Shown here piece by piece: positions 45,611 to 55,622 of a stretch of 64,000 nt of DNA (positions are counted from its first letter, which is position 1; the number at the start of each line of letters is the position of its first letter). Origin of the DNA: Oscillospiraceae bacterium (GTDB taxonomy: Bacteria > Bacillota > Clostridia > Oscillospirales > Oscillospiraceae). The position numbers and the translations under genes were made by a program. Where the stretch lies: contig CACYHB010000001.1 of the NCBI GenBank assembly GCA_902774015.1, positions 192,587-256,586 of the forward strand, given 5' to 3'. The notes under the pieces were generated by a model that was not told where the DNA came from, searched no databases, and saw only the letters and a program-made list of their open reading frames with translations.

Positions 45611-45659
45611 ACATTAAACTGTCTTAAAAAGCAATAGTATTCACGCTGGAAGGATCATT

Positions 45660-48575
45660 ATGCTCAAGCTCAAGGAAATCAGAAAAGAATACAGCGTCGG
45701 GGATTCGGTCGTTCATGCTTTGAAGGGAATCGATTTGTCCTTTCGAGAGAATGAATTCGTTGCGGTTCTCGGTCATTCCGGCTGCGGCAAGACCACTCTG
45801 CTGAATATCATCGGAGGTCTGGACCAGTACAGCTCGGGCGACCTGATAATCAACGGCAAGTCTACGAAGAACTTTACGGACGGTGATTGGGACGCTTATC
45901 GCAATCATTCCATCGGATTCGTCTTCCAGTCCTATAACCTGATCCCGCACCAGACGGTTTTGTCCAATGTCGAACTTGCGCTGACGCTCTCCGGCGTCGC
46001 CCCTGCCGAACGGAGAGCGCGAGCAATCGAGGCGCTCGAGAAAGTAGGACTCGGCGATCAGATCCACAAAAAACCAAATCAAATGTCGGGCGGTCAGATG
46101 CAGCGGGTGGCCATTGCCCGCGCGCTGGTTAACGATCCCGATATTTTGCTTGCCGATGAACCTACCGGCGCACTGGACTCGGATACCTCCGTGCAGATCA
46201 TGGATATTCTTCGCGAGATAGCCAGGGACAAGCTGATCATTATGGTAACGCATAACCCGGAGCTTGCAGAGGGCTATGCCAGCCGCATCATCCGGCTGAA
46301 AGACGGCGTTATCGTGGGAGACAGCGATCCTTTTGATGCGCCGGACGACGTGCAGAGTCCTGCATCGCGGAAAAAGACCTCCATGAGCTTCTTTACCGCG
46401 CTTGCCCTCTCCACCAACAATCTGATGACCAAAAAAGCCCGAACCCTGCTGACGGCTTTTGCCGGCAGCATCGGTATCATCGGTATCGCACTCATCATGT
46501 CGCTCTCCAACGGTATCCAGAATTATATTGACAAGGTGCAGGAAGATACCCTTTCCAGCTACCCGATCACCATTCAGGCCGAGAGCGTGGACATGACGAG
46601 CCTGATGACTTCCCTGATGGGCATTCAGTCAGACAACGACGGTACCCGCCACGAGAAAGACGCTGTTTATTCAAGCTCCGTTCTATATGATATGGTAAAC
46701 TCCTTGGTGTCCGCAGATATGGAGACCAACAATCTGAAGGCCTTCAAGGAATACATCGAGGACGAAAACAGCGAGATCAACCAATATATCAGCTCCGTAC
46801 AATACTCATACAACGTGGACATTATGCCATATGCAGAGGATGCGAACGGTCATATCGCCCGCACAGACGCTACCGATGTTATGCAGGAGGCCATGGCTTC
46901 TGCGTTTGGCGGGGATTATTCCAGTTATTTCTCTACCTATGGCACGATGTTCAAGCAGATGGACGTGTGGATCGAAATGTTGCCGGGTGAGCACGGAGAG
47001 CTGATCAATCCGCTGCTTGAAAAACAATACGACTTGCTCCACGGCAGGTGGCCGGAGTCCTATGACGAGGTCGTTCTTGTGGTAGACGAAAACAATGAGA
47101 TATCCGACCTCGTGCTGTATTCCCTCGGTCTCAAGGCAAACGATGAAATTTCCAGCAACATGGAGTTGCTCATGGCGCAGGAGACTATGGAAACAGCCGA
47201 CGAGAGCTGGAGCTATGAAGAAATCTGCAATATGTCCTTCCGCTATATCTTCCCGTCGGACAAATACCAGTATGACGAGGAGACGGGGGAGTACATCGAC
47301 CTCTCTGCGGAAGAGTTGGGTCTGCGAACGCTTTACAACAACGGGCTGGAACTGAAGATCGTAGGTATCGTGAGGCAGAACAGCGATGCTCTGTCCGGGA
47401 TGCTCTCCGGCGCGGTGGGTTATACCCACGAGCTCGTCGAGCAGATCATGGCAAAGGCGAAAACCAAGGATCTGGTCAAGCGTCAATTGGAAGATCCGGA
47501 CCATGAAGTGTTCAACGGCCTTCCTTTCCTGGACAAGGAAGACGAGGCTATGACGAACCGGCGCAAGATGCAGGCGGCGGAAGACTATATCGCCGCAGCC
47601 GATGATGAAACCATCGCCGATCTGTATGTGCAGTTTATGTGCGAGCCGGAGGATTCTTACGTCCAGGACCTGATTGATGAGCAGATGGAGGGAACGACAA
47701 GGGAGGATATTGAAAAGCTTGTCATGGATTATTACCCCGAGTATTCCTCCATGCTCAGCCAGATGGACGACGAAACGCTCAACAATTATATGAGCCAGAT
47801 GATCGCCCAGCAGGTGAAAGAACAATATGCGCTTCAGATGCGGGCGCTGTATGAGAAGCTCCCGGACAGCGAGCTTGTCAATAATTTCAACATGCTCTCT
47901 CTGGAGGATGAGGATTACCTTTGGATCTATAACAACGCCATGCCGCCGGTGTACTCCACCAGCACGCTGAAAGAAACGCTCAAGAAGCTGGGCTATGTGG
48001 ATTTGGAAAGCCCTTCCACCATCAACATTTATGCCTCCACCTTTGAAAACAAGGATGCCATAGCCGATGCGATCCAGGCTTATAATGACTCCGTCTCTGA
48101 GGAAAATCAGATCAGTTACACTGATATGGTGGCCCTGCTTATGAGCTCCATTACATCCATCATCAATGTGATCAGTTACGTGCTGATCGCCTTTGTGGCG
48201 ATCTCGCTGGTGGTCTCCTCTATCATGATCGGCATCATCACCTATATCAGTGTCCTTGAGCGAACCAAGGAGATCGGTATCCTGCGTGCCATCGGCGCTT
48301 CAAAGCGCGACGTCTCCCGGGTCTTCAACGCAGAGACCTTCATTATCGGCTTTGCCGCCGGCGCCATCGGCATTTTGATGACTTTACTGCTGAATATCCC
48401 CATCAATATTATCGTGCACGATCTGACCGGGATCATGGCTCTCAACTCCAAGCTGCCATGGGCCGGTGCTGTTGGACTTGTGCTGATCAGCGTGATCCTG
48501 ACGTTCATAGCCGGACTCATCCCGTCAGGCCTGGCTGCTAAGAAGGACCCTGTGGAAGCACTCAGAACCGAATAA
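45660..48575 (+). CDS. ABC transporter, ATPase fused to FtsX-type permease
   Basis: A 971-residue single chain. Residues 1-230 are a LolD/MacB-type ATPase: Walker A GHSGCGKTT at 38-46, signature MSGGQMQRVAIARAL near 142, Walker B ILLADEPTG near 162. A linker leads to a membrane helix at about 260-285 (ARTLLTAFAGSIGIIGIALIMSLS), then a large extracytoplasmic region of over 500 acidic residues, then three C-terminal helices of the FtsX family with RTKEIGILRAIGASKRDV. Such type VII systems transmit force to outside partners or move peptides and lipoproteins. The substrate is unknown. It is monocistronic. Confidence 0.92.
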   Translation: MLKLKEIRKEYSVGDSVVHALKGIDLSFRENEFVAVLGHSGCGKTTLLNIIGGLDQYSSGDLIINGKSTKNFTDGDWDAYRNHSIGFVFQSYNLIPHQTVLSNVELALTLSGVAPAERRARAIEALEKVGLGDQIHKKPNQMSGGQMQRVAIARALVNDPDILLADEPTGALDSDTSVQIMDILREIARDKLIIMVTHNPELAEGYASRIIRLKDGVIVGDSDPFDAPDDVQSPASRKKTSMSFFTALALSTNNLMTKKARTLLTAFAGSIGIIGIALIMSLSNGIQNYIDKVQEDTLSSYPITIQAESVDMTSLMTSLMGIQSDNDGTRHEKDAVYSSSVLYDMVNSLVSADMETNNLKAFKEYIEDENSEINQYISSVQYSYNVDIMPYAEDANGHIARTDATDVMQEAMASAFGGDYSSYFSTYGTMFKQMDVWIEMLPGEHGELINPLLEKQYDLLHGRWPESYDEVVLVVDENNEISDLVLYSLGLKANDEISSNMELLMAQETMETADESWSYEEICNMSFRYIFPSDKYQYDEETGEYIDLSAEELGLRTLYNNGLELKIVGIVRQNSDALSGMLSGAVGYTHELVEQIMAKAKTKDLVKRQLEDPDHEVFNGLPFLDKEDEAMTNRRKMQAAEDYIAAADDETIADLYVQFMCEPEDSYVQDLIDEQMEGTTREDIEKLVMDYYPEYSSMLSQMDDETLNNYMSQMIAQQVKEQYALQMRALYEKLPDSELVNNFNMLSLEDEDYLWIYNNAMPPVYSTSTLKETLKKLGYVDLESPSTINIYASTFENKDAIADAIQAYNDSVSEENQISYTDMVALLMSSITSIINVISYVLIAFVAISLVVSSIMIGIITYISVLERTKEIGILRAIGASKRDVSRVFNAETFIIGFAAGAIGILMTLLLNIPINIIVHDLTGIMALNSKLPWAGAVGLVLISVILTFIAGLIPSGLAAKKDPVEALRTE

Positions 48576-48589
48576 TGCTTTCAGCAAAA

Positions 48590-48623
48590 AAACGGACTGT
48601 GACAAACGTCACAGTCCGTTTTC
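48590..48623. terminator. Bidirectional terminator
   Basis: A 14-15 bp stem (48590-48604 with 48609-48623) with an AAAC loop and A/T-rich flanks on both sides, between the convergent ABC and hypA-like genes. Confidence 0.92.
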
Positions 48624-48625
48624 AG

Positions 48626-48970
48626 TTACATGGCTTCGATTTCCTTGATGTTGTACTCATTGCCCGTAATCAGGAACGTGTTTCCGCTCTGGCAATACGG
48701 GCATATTTTTTTGTACTTCATCGTCGGATAGGTTTTTCCGCAATCCTGGCAATAAGTAACGGCCTCCAGCTTCTCGATCTTCAGTTCGGTTTTCTGGAAA
48801 TGCTCCGTTTTGGCACGGGCGTATTCCCAGAAATCCTGAAGATACTCGGGGATGATGCCGCTGACTTCGCCAACCTCAAGCGTGATGGAGCCGACCTCTT
48901 TCAGATCGTTTTCCACCATCAGCTTCTCCACGGCGTCAATGACGTAATAAATTGTACCAAGCTCGTGCAT
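48626..48970 (-). CDS. hypA: HypA/HybF-like metallochaperone
   Basis: A 114-residue protein with the HypA layout: MHEL at the N-terminus (His2 is the nickel ligand in HypA), the strand VGSITLEVGEVSGIIPEYLQDFW, and a zinc site of two C-x2-C pairs (CQDC and CPYC, 12 residues apart). HypA inserts nickel into [NiFe] hydrogenase or urease. No hydrogenase or other hyp gene is in the window; instead the gene starts two bases after the large Fe-S flavoprotein, so a different client is possible. Confidence 0.85.
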   Translation of the reverse strand: MHELGTIYYVIDAVEKLMVENDLKEVGSITLEVGEVSGIIPEYLQDFWEYARAKTEHFQKTELKIEKLEAVTYCQDCGKTYPTMKYKKICPYCQSGNTFLITGNEYNIKEIEAM

Positions 48971-48972
48971 TC

Positions 48973-51678
48973 TTAACCCTTGCGAATGATCTTGATAGCC
49001 TGTTTGCCGGCGTACTTGAGCATCGGGCCGACCTTGTCTTCACAGCGCACCATGGTAGAAGCCTCGGGAACGTCGCGCTCCAGATGGATCGCATCAAACA
49101 TGCAGCGGGTCGTGCACAGACCGCAGCCGATGCAGCGGTTCCGGTCAACAACACTTACACCGCAGCCGAGGCAGCGGGAAGCCTCCGCCTTGACCTGCTC
49201 TTCGGTAAAGGTGAGACGGTCGTGCTCGAAGGATCTGGCCTTGGCAGGATCATGCAGGATCTGCTGGCGGGCAGGCTTGTCGAAGCTGTCAACACCGAGA
49301 ACGACGTTGTCCTTGTCAAGCTCATAGAACTCACGCAGGTTGCGGCCGACGGTAAGGCTCTGGCCTTCCTGTACAAAGCGGTGCAGAGACTCGGCGCCTT
49401 CACGGCCGGCTGCGATGGCGTCAATGGCAAACTTCGGGCCGGTGTAAACGTCGCCGCCGACAAAAATATCATCCTGCTCGGTCTGATAGGTGACGGGATC
49501 GGCGATGGCATTGCCCTTCTTGCCGGTCTTGAGCGCGCCCACATCCAGGCCGCCCCAGTCGATGCTCTGACCCACGGCGGCAAGCACGGAATCAAGCTCG
49601 ATGGTCTCAAACTTACCGGTGCCGACGGGCTTTCTGCGTCCCTTCTCATCGGGCTCGCCCAGCTCCATCAGTTCGACCTTCAGCCCGCAGACCTTGCCGT
49701 CTGCGCCGAGGATCTCCACAGGAGCGTTCAGGAAGCAGAACTTGACGCCTTCGGCCTTGGCCTCGGCAACCTCTTCCTTGTCAGCGGGCATCTCTTCTTC
49801 GCTGCGGCGGTAAATCACATAAGTCTCGGCGCCGAGACGGACTGCCGTGCGGCACACGTCCATGGCAACATTGCCGCCGCCGATGACGGCGCACTTCTTG
49901 CCGATTTCGGGTCTGCCGCCCAGGTTGACCTCACGCAGGAAATCAACGCCGCCGTAAACACCCGCCAGCTCTTCGCCGGGGATGTTGAGCTTGGAACTCT
50001 TCTGGGCGCCGATGGCCACATAGAAGCCCTTATAGCCCTGCTCGCGCAGCTGCTGGATCGTAACGTCCTTGCCGATCTCGGTATTCATCTGGAACTTAAC
50101 GCCCATCTTTTCCAGAACTTCGATCTCACCCTTGAGGGCGCTGCGATCCAGACGATAGCTGGGAATGCCCATGATGAGCATGCCGCCGGGGGCAGGATTG
50201 CGGTCAAATACGGTTACGTTGGTATAGCCCATGTGGGCCAGGTAGTAAGCGCAGCTCATACCCGCAGGACCGGCGCCGATGATGGCGACTTTCTCTTCGT
50301 AAGGCTTGTCAATGGGTCTGCGGTAAAGGGGAGCAGGAACGTAGCGTTCTTCACTCTTGAGATCCTGCTCGGCGATGAATTTCTTGATCTCATCAATGGC
50401 AAGCGCCTTGTCAAGTGCGCCGCGGGTGCAGGCGTCCTCGCAGCGGCGGTTGCAGACGTAGCCACAGACAGAGGGGAAGGGGTTATCCTGCTTGATGAGC
50501 TTCAGAGCATCCAGGTAACGGCCTTCCTTGGCCAGCTTGATATAGCCCTGGATGGCAATATGGGCTGGACATGCGGTTTTGCAGGGAGCGGTGCCGCTCT
50601 CGTGGCAGTTCTTACGGTTATCCACAACATAGTTGGGATTCCATTTGTCCTTGCCCCATTTGAGGCCGGAGGGCAGTTCCTGCTTGGGATACTCCACCTC
50701 GCCCTGCTTGGTGCAGAGTTTCTGACCGAGCTTCACAGCTCCTGCGGGACATACTTCGACGCATTTGCCGCAGGCAACGCAGTTTTCCTTGTTCACATGA
50801 GCGCGATAAGAGGAAGCGGAGAGGTTGGGAGTGTTGAAGTACTGGCTGGTACGCAGCGCAAAGCAGACGCCCACATCACAGTTGCAAAGACCGAAGATCT
50901 TGTCGGAACCGTCAATATTGGTGGTCTGATGGACATAGCCGTTGTCCTCGGCACGCTGGCAGATGGCAAGAGCCTCTTCCTTGGTGATGCGGCGGCCCTT
51001 GCCGGTCTCGACAAGATAATCAGCGAAGTCACCCAGGCCGATGCAGCAGTCGTCCTGGATCTCGCCGGAGCCCTGCCCGAAGAGACGGCGTGCGTTGCGG
51101 CAGGAGCAATAGCCGACGGAAAGTTTGCCGTCATATTTATCCAGCCAGTGGGAAATATGCTCGATGGAAATGGACTTGTTCTCGTGCTGGATCGCTTTCT
51201 CCACTGGGATGACATGCATGCCGATGCCGTCGCCGCCGGGAGGGATCAGGTGGGTCTTGCCTTCCAGGGGGAGGAAAGTCATCTTGTCAAAGCTGTCGGC
51301 GAGCTCGGGGTATTTTTCAACCTGCCAGAGCACCATATTCGTCATCTCGGCAATGCCGGGGACGAACAGCTGGACATACCACTGTTTCTCGTGCTGAGGA
51401 TTCTCGCGGTGATACTCGACGATACCGTGCATGGCAGCGTCGGTCAGCAGCTCCTCGATTCTCGCTTCGGACTTGCCGGTCAGCTTGGCGATCTCAGCGG
51501 TGGTCTTGGGCTTGCGCAGACCCATCTTGAGCATGACCTCTGCAATTTCGTCGCTTGAACAGGCGCGGTCAAGGATGATGTACTCAGGGTCGGTTTCTGT
51601 CAGTCTCTTGAGACCGAGCTTATAGGGAATGCGGTCGGTGATCATTTTGCCAAGGTCAAACAGAATCTCTCTTGCCAT
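48973..51678 (-). CDS. 901-residue Fe-S flavoprotein with GltD-like core
   Basis: A multidomain redox protein. Residues about 40-95 look like a winged helix. Cys clusters at 191-212 (GYCSCRNARR..DDCC) and 265-272 (CNCDVGVC) are followed by a ferredoxin motif C300-x2-C303-x2-C306-x3-C310. From about 355 comes a glutamate-synthase small-subunit core: CKTACPAHI, VCGYVCNRRCEDAC, FAD motif VAIIGAGPAGMSCAYYL at about 464, and CAVIGGGNVAMDVCRTAVRLGA for NAD(P). The C-terminus has another 2[4Fe-4S]-type site (CLGCGVSVVDRNRCIGCGLCTTRC). No GltB partner is present. Electron transfer between NAD(P)H and an unknown partner is inferred. AAAGGAG precedes the ATG. Confidence 0.87.
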   Translation of the reverse strand: MAREILFDLGKMITDRIPYKLGLKRLTETDPEYIILDRACSSDEIAEVMLKMGLRKPKTTAEIAKLTGKSEARIEELLTDAAMHGIVEYHRENPQHEKQWYVQLFVPGIAEMTNMVLWQVEKYPELADSFDKMTFLPLEGKTHLIPPGGDGIGMHVIPVEKAIQHENKSISIEHISHWLDKYDGKLSVGYCSCRNARRLFGQGSGEIQDDCCIGLGDFADYLVETGKGRRITKEEALAICQRAEDNGYVHQTTNIDGSDKIFGLCNCDVGVCFALRTSQYFNTPNLSASSYRAHVNKENCVACGKCVEVCPAGAVKLGQKLCTKQGEVEYPKQELPSGLKWGKDKWNPNYVVDNRKNCHESGTAPCKTACPAHIAIQGYIKLAKEGRYLDALKLIKQDNPFPSVCGYVCNRRCEDACTRGALDKALAIDEIKKFIAEQDLKSEERYVPAPLYRRPIDKPYEEKVAIIGAGPAGMSCAYYLAHMGYTNVTVFDRNPAPGGMLIMGIPSYRLDRSALKGEIEVLEKMGVKFQMNTEIGKDVTIQQLREQGYKGFYVAIGAQKSSKLNIPGEELAGVYGGVDFLREVNLGGRPEIGKKCAVIGGGNVAMDVCRTAVRLGAETYVIYRRSEEEMPADKEEVAEAKAEGVKFCFLNAPVEILGADGKVCGLKVELMELGEPDEKGRRKPVGTGKFETIELDSVLAAVGQSIDWGGLDVGALKTGKKGNAIADPVTYQTEQDDIFVGGDVYTGPKFAIDAIAAGREGAESLHRFVQEGQSLTVGRNLREFYELDKDNVVLGVDSFDKPARQQILHDPAKARSFEHDRLTFTEEQVKAEASRCLGCGVSVVDRNRCIGCGLCTTRCMFDAIHLERDVPEASTMVRCEDKVGPMLKYAGKQAIKIIRKG

Positions 51679-51833
51679 ATAAGTTCTCCTTTCTCTATCG
51701 TAAAATGTTTTTCTCACAGATTGAAATCCACATTTATACATAATAAGAATATCACAAAGAAGCGCAAAAGTCACTATACAAAAGCATGCCGGATGATGAA
51801 TTTTTGTGCGTTCTGTTGCTTCTTCGCCAGTAC

Positions 51834-51863
51834 TTGACGGACAAGCTCAAAAAGGGTTATTAT
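51834..51863 (+). promoter_or_regulatory. Candidate tex promoter
   Basis: TTGACG (51834-51839), 18-base spacer, TATTAT (51858-51863). Confidence 0.55.
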
Positions 51864-51917
51864 TTACAGGAATCTAAGCACCTCAGATGAGGGCAGTTTA
51901 CCGGATCGAGGAAGAGT

Positions 51918-54077
51918 ATGGAAGAAATGGCCAGCATCCTGGCTGAAGAATTGGGTCAAAAGCCGGAATATATTGAAAACGTAGTGCATCTGCTGGACGA
52001 AGGGAACACGATCCCGTTCATCGCGCGCTACCGCAAGGAGCTTCACGGCTCCATGGACGATACACTGCTGCGCACTCTGGAAGCCAGGCTGCAGTATCTG
52101 CGCGGTCTCGGGGAAAGAAGAGAATCGATCCTTGCGTCGGTTGCCGAACAGGGAAAGCTGACAGATGAGCTGTCTGCGGCGATCCGCTCCGCAAAGACTC
52201 TCGCGGAGCTGGAGGATCTTTATCGGCCTTATAAGCAGAAACGTCGCACGCGTGCGACCGTCGCCAGAGAGAAAGGGCTGGAACCTCTGGCAGAGATCCT
52301 GTTTCGGCAGGGGAGGGATTGTCCGATACCGGAGCTGGAGGCACAAAAATACATTGATCTTGATGAAGGTGTCAATTCCGTCGAGGATGCGCTTGCAGGC
52401 GCAAGCGATATTATCGCTGAGCACATCAGCGACGACGCCTCCATCCGCGCATCCCTCAGAAAACTCGTGGAGCGGATCGGGGAACTCCGGTCACAGGCGT
52501 CGACGGAGGAGGATTCCGTCTACCGTCTGTATTATGACTTTACCCAGCGCATCTCCAGACTGCATGGGCACCAGATACTGGCCATCAATCGGGGCGAAAA
52601 GGAAAAATGCCTGAAGGTCTCGCTGCAGCTGGACCATGAGCTTGCAATGCAGACGGTGTATCGGGCCGTCGTGGTCCCGGGCTCCCGTTCCATGCAGTTT
52701 GTGAGGGCAGCCGCACTGGATGCCTATGACCGTCTGATCTTTCCCTCCGTGGAGAGGGAAACTCGTTCGGAGCTGACTGCCGCAGCCTGTGAGGGGGCGA
52801 TCGGGCAGTTTGCCCTCAATCTCAGGCCACTGCTGATGCAGCCGCCCGTCAAAGGAAAAGTGACCATGGGGCTGGATCCCGGATACCGCATGGGCTGTAA
52901 GGTAGCCGTCGTAGACGGAACAGGGCTTGTTCTGGATACGGCTGTAGTATATCCAACCCACGGAGAGCGGCAGAAAGAGGAAGCCATAGCAAGGCTGTCA
53001 AGCCTTGTGCAAAAATACGGCGTGGAGCATCTCGCCATCGGAAACGGGACAGCCAGCCGGGAAACAGAGCAGATGGCTGTAGAGCTGATCCGCAGGGAAG
53101 CGGAAAAAGGGAGAGCGCTCAGCTATATGATCGTGTCCGAGGCGGGTGCCTCCGTCTATTCTGCCAGCAAGCTCGGCGCTGAGGAATTCCCGCAGTATGA
53201 CGTAAACCTTCGATCCGCTGTCTCCATCGCCAGACGGCTGCAGGATCCTCTCGCGGAGCTCGTGAAGATCGAACCGAAAGCCATCGGCGTCGGCCAGTAT
53301 CAGCACGATATGCCGGAAAAAGAGCTGGATCACGCGCTGGTCAGCGTTGTGGAGGACTGTGTCAATGCCGTGGGCGTGGACGTAAATACCGCCTCTCCTT
53401 CACTGCTGCGCCGTGTTTCCGGCCTGACCGCTGTCACCGCAAAAAATATCGTCGCCTATCGGGAAGAAAACGGTGCTTTTTCAAGCCGGGCCGAGTTGAA
53501 AAAGGTGCCGAAGCTGGGACCTAAGGCATTTCAGCAGGCGGCGGGATTCCTGCGTGTGCCTGAGAGCCGGAATACCCTGGATAACACGGCTGTACACCCG
53601 GAATCCTATGCTGCCGCTGAGAAAATGCTGAAGCTGTTGGGCTTTTCGCCCGCTGATCTGCGTGCCGGAAAGCTTACCGATCTGCCTGAGCGCCTGCGCG
53701 TCTATGGTGCTGAAAAAGCTGCCGGAGAGCTGGGCATCGGGCTTCCTACCCTGCAGGACGTTGTGAGCGAGCTGCAGAAGCCCGGCCGCGACATTCGTGA
53801 TTCGCTGCCGCAGCCGATCCTGCGCACCGACGTACTTTCCATAGCCGATCTGAAGCCTGGGATGACGCTCAGCGGTACCGTCCGAAATGTGATCGACTTC
53901 GGCGTCTTTGTGGATATCGGCGTCCATCAGGACGGGCTTGTGCACATCTCCGAGATCTGCGACCGCTTCCTGAAACACCCGTCTGAAGTCCTGTCTGTCG
54001 GCGACGTGGTAAAGGTCAAGGTCCTGGATGTGGACGAAAAGAAAAAACGGATCAGTCTGTCGATAAAACAGGTTTAA
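51918..54077 (+). CDS. tex: Tex-family RNA-binding transcription accessory protein
   Basis: A 719-residue Tex protein. The N-terminal helix-turn-helix region (NTIPFIARYRKELHG), the YqgF/RNase H-like domain (LDPGYRMGCKVAVVDGTG), a helix-hairpin-helix pair (NTASPSLLRRVSGLTAVTAKNIV) and a C-terminal S1 domain (LKPGMTLSGTVRNVIDFGVFVDIGVHQDGLVH) are in the standard order. Tex binds RNA and RNA polymerase and is the bacterial relative of Spt6. A GAGG-type site precedes the ATG. The dipeptidase follows after 35 bases with no terminator between. Confidence 0.95.
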   Translation: MEEMASILAEELGQKPEYIENVVHLLDEGNTIPFIARYRKELHGSMDDTLLRTLEARLQYLRGLGERRESILASVAEQGKLTDELSAAIRSAKTLAELEDLYRPYKQKRRTRATVAREKGLEPLAEILFRQGRDCPIPELEAQKYIDLDEGVNSVEDALAGASDIIAEHISDDASIRASLRKLVERIGELRSQASTEEDSVYRLYYDFTQRISRLHGHQILAINRGEKEKCLKVSLQLDHELAMQTVYRAVVVPGSRSMQFVRAAALDAYDRLIFPSVERETRSELTAAACEGAIGQFALNLRPLLMQPPVKGKVTMGLDPGYRMGCKVAVVDGTGLVLDTAVVYPTHGERQKEEAIARLSSLVQKYGVEHLAIGNGTASRETEQMAVELIRREAEKGRALSYMIVSEAGASVYSASKLGAEEFPQYDVNLRSAVSIARRLQDPLAELVKIEPKAIGVGQYQHDMPEKELDHALVSVVEDCVNAVGVDVNTASPSLLRRVSGLTAVTAKNIVAYREENGAFSSRAELKKVPKLGPKAFQQAAGFLRVPESRNTLDNTAVHPESYAAAEKMLKLLGFSPADLRAGKLTDLPERLRVYGAEKAAGELGIGLPTLQDVVSELQKPGRDIRDSLPQPILRTDVLSIADLKPGMTLSGTVRNVIDFGVFVDIGVHQDGLVHISEICDRFLKHPSEVLSVGDVVKVKVLDVDEKKKRISLSIKQV

Positions 54078-54112
54078 GGTCATTTTACTTTGAAAGGAAC
54101 AGGTGAGAAACC

Positions 54113-55576
54113 ATGCCTTGCACGACGATACTTGTCGGGAAAAAAGCCAGCAACGATCTCTCCACGATGATCGCACGCACGGATGACGGGCATTTTGATG
54201 TAAAAAAGCTCATCGTCGTCGAGCCAAAAGATCAACCCAGGAAATACCGTTCGGTGATCTCTCATGCCGAGGTTGAGCTTCCCGAAAATCCCATGCGCTA
54301 CACGGCTTGCCCCAGCGTGGATCCGGAGCAGGGGATCTGGGCCGCCACCGGTATCAACGCGGCCAATGTAGGGATGACTGCAACGGAGACCATCACCAGC
54401 AATCCACGCGTGCTTGCAGCGGACCCGCTGGTCGTCCTTCAGAAAGCGAAGAACAGACGGGAAAAGGACGTCCCCGGCGGCCTGGGGGAAGAAGACTTTG
54501 TTGTTCTTGTTCTGCCGTATATCCACAGCGCCAGAGAGGGCGTGGAGCGGCTTGCCTCCCTGCTGGAACGCTACGGCACCTATGAGTCCAACGGGATCGC
54601 CTTTAATGATGAAAACGAAGTCTGGTGGATGGAAACTATCGGCGGTCACCACTGGATCGCCCGCCGCGTGCCGGATGAAGTCTGCGTCATCAATCCCAAT
54701 CAGTTCGGCATGGATGGTTTTGATCTGGAGGACGCTTTCGGTGAACGAAAGGCGCATCTCTGCTCCGCCGATCTGAGGGAATTCATAGCGGTCAACCATC
54801 TGGATCTGAATCAGGACGGCAGCTTTAACCCGCGGGCTGTTTTCGGATCCAGGCGGGACATGGATCACATATACAATACGCCCCGCGCCTGGTTCATGGG
54901 CCGTTATCTGGCGCCGACGAGATATCACTGGGATGGCGAGCATGCCGACTATACGCCGGAGAGCGACAACATTCCCTGGTCCATTGTCCCCGAGCGGAAA
55001 GTAGCGGTGGAGGACGTGAAATACCTGCTCTCCTCCCATTATCAGGGTACGCCCTATAATCCCTATACCAGCCAGAACACCGGCAAGCGCGGGATGTACC
55101 GCTCCATCGGCATCAACCGTACCGGCGTCACCTCCGTTTGCCAGATCCGCAGCGACGCGCCGGAACAGCTCAAGGGCCTCGAATGGGTCTGTTTTGGCTC
55201 CACGACCTTCAGCGCATTGCTTCCGGTCTATCCCTGTGTGCCGAAGATGCCGAAATACCTCAGCGACGTTGCGCTTGACGTTTCAACGGAGAACTTCTAC
55301 TGGGCCAGCAGACTGATCGGCGCTCTGGCGGATCCTAATTATCCCAGCACTGTGCAGAATATCGAGCGCTATCAGCTCGCCGTTATGACAAAGGGTCGTC
55401 AGCTGATTATGGAGTATGACAGGAAATATGCCGAAAGCGGAAACGAAAAGCTGTTGACAGAGGCGAACGAAAAGCTCTGCACGATGGCAAAGGCAGAATC
55501 GACAGCTGTGCTCAACAAGGTGCTTCTGACTGCCAGCGAACATATGAAAAACGGCTTTAATCTTGCGGACAACTGA
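54113..55576 (+). CDS. C69 family dipeptidase
   Basis: A 487-residue peptidase of family C69 (PepD type), an N-terminal nucleophile hydrolase. The start MPCTTILVGKKASNDLSTMIARTDD places the nucleophile at Cys3, exposed after processing; ARTDD, VSISHAE-like and SNGIAFNDENEVWWMET are later conserved blocks, and RRVPDEVCVINPNQFG follows. It is a cytoplasmic dipeptidase of broad specificity in related species. AAAGGAAC precedes the ATG. It is probably co-transcribed with tex. Confidence 0.9.
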   Translation: MPCTTILVGKKASNDLSTMIARTDDGHFDVKKLIVVEPKDQPRKYRSVISHAEVELPENPMRYTACPSVDPEQGIWAATGINAANVGMTATETITSNPRVLAADPLVVLQKAKNRREKDVPGGLGEEDFVVLVLPYIHSAREGVERLASLLERYGTYESNGIAFNDENEVWWMETIGGHHWIARRVPDEVCVINPNQFGMDGFDLEDAFGERKAHLCSADLREFIAVNHLDLNQDGSFNPRAVFGSRRDMDHIYNTPRAWFMGRYLAPTRYHWDGEHADYTPESDNIPWSIVPERKVAVEDVKYLLSSHYQGTPYNPYTSQNTGKRGMYRSIGINRTGVTSVCQIRSDAPEQLKGLEWVCFGSTTFSALLPVYPCVPKMPKYLSDVALDVSTENFYWASRLIGALADPNYPSTVQNIERYQLAVMTKGRQLIMEYDRKYAESGNEKLLTEANEKLCTMAKAESTAVLNKVLLTASEHMKNGFNLADN

Positions 55577-55586
55577 TAAGATGAAA

Positions 55587-55615
55587 CCCGCGTTCCGGCC
55601 GCACACCGGGACGCG
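55587..55615. terminator. Hairpin between convergent genes
   Basis: CCCGCGTTCCGG and CCGGGACGCGGG (around 55587-55614) form a stem of about 12 bp. T tracts are weak on both sides, so its efficiency is uncertain. Confidence 0.55.
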
Positions 55616-55622
55616 GGATTCT

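Noticed and set aside
48952-51558. 868-codon open frame on the plus strand opposite the 901-residue flavoprotein
   Set aside because: Same antisense artefact; no family motif and no start signal.
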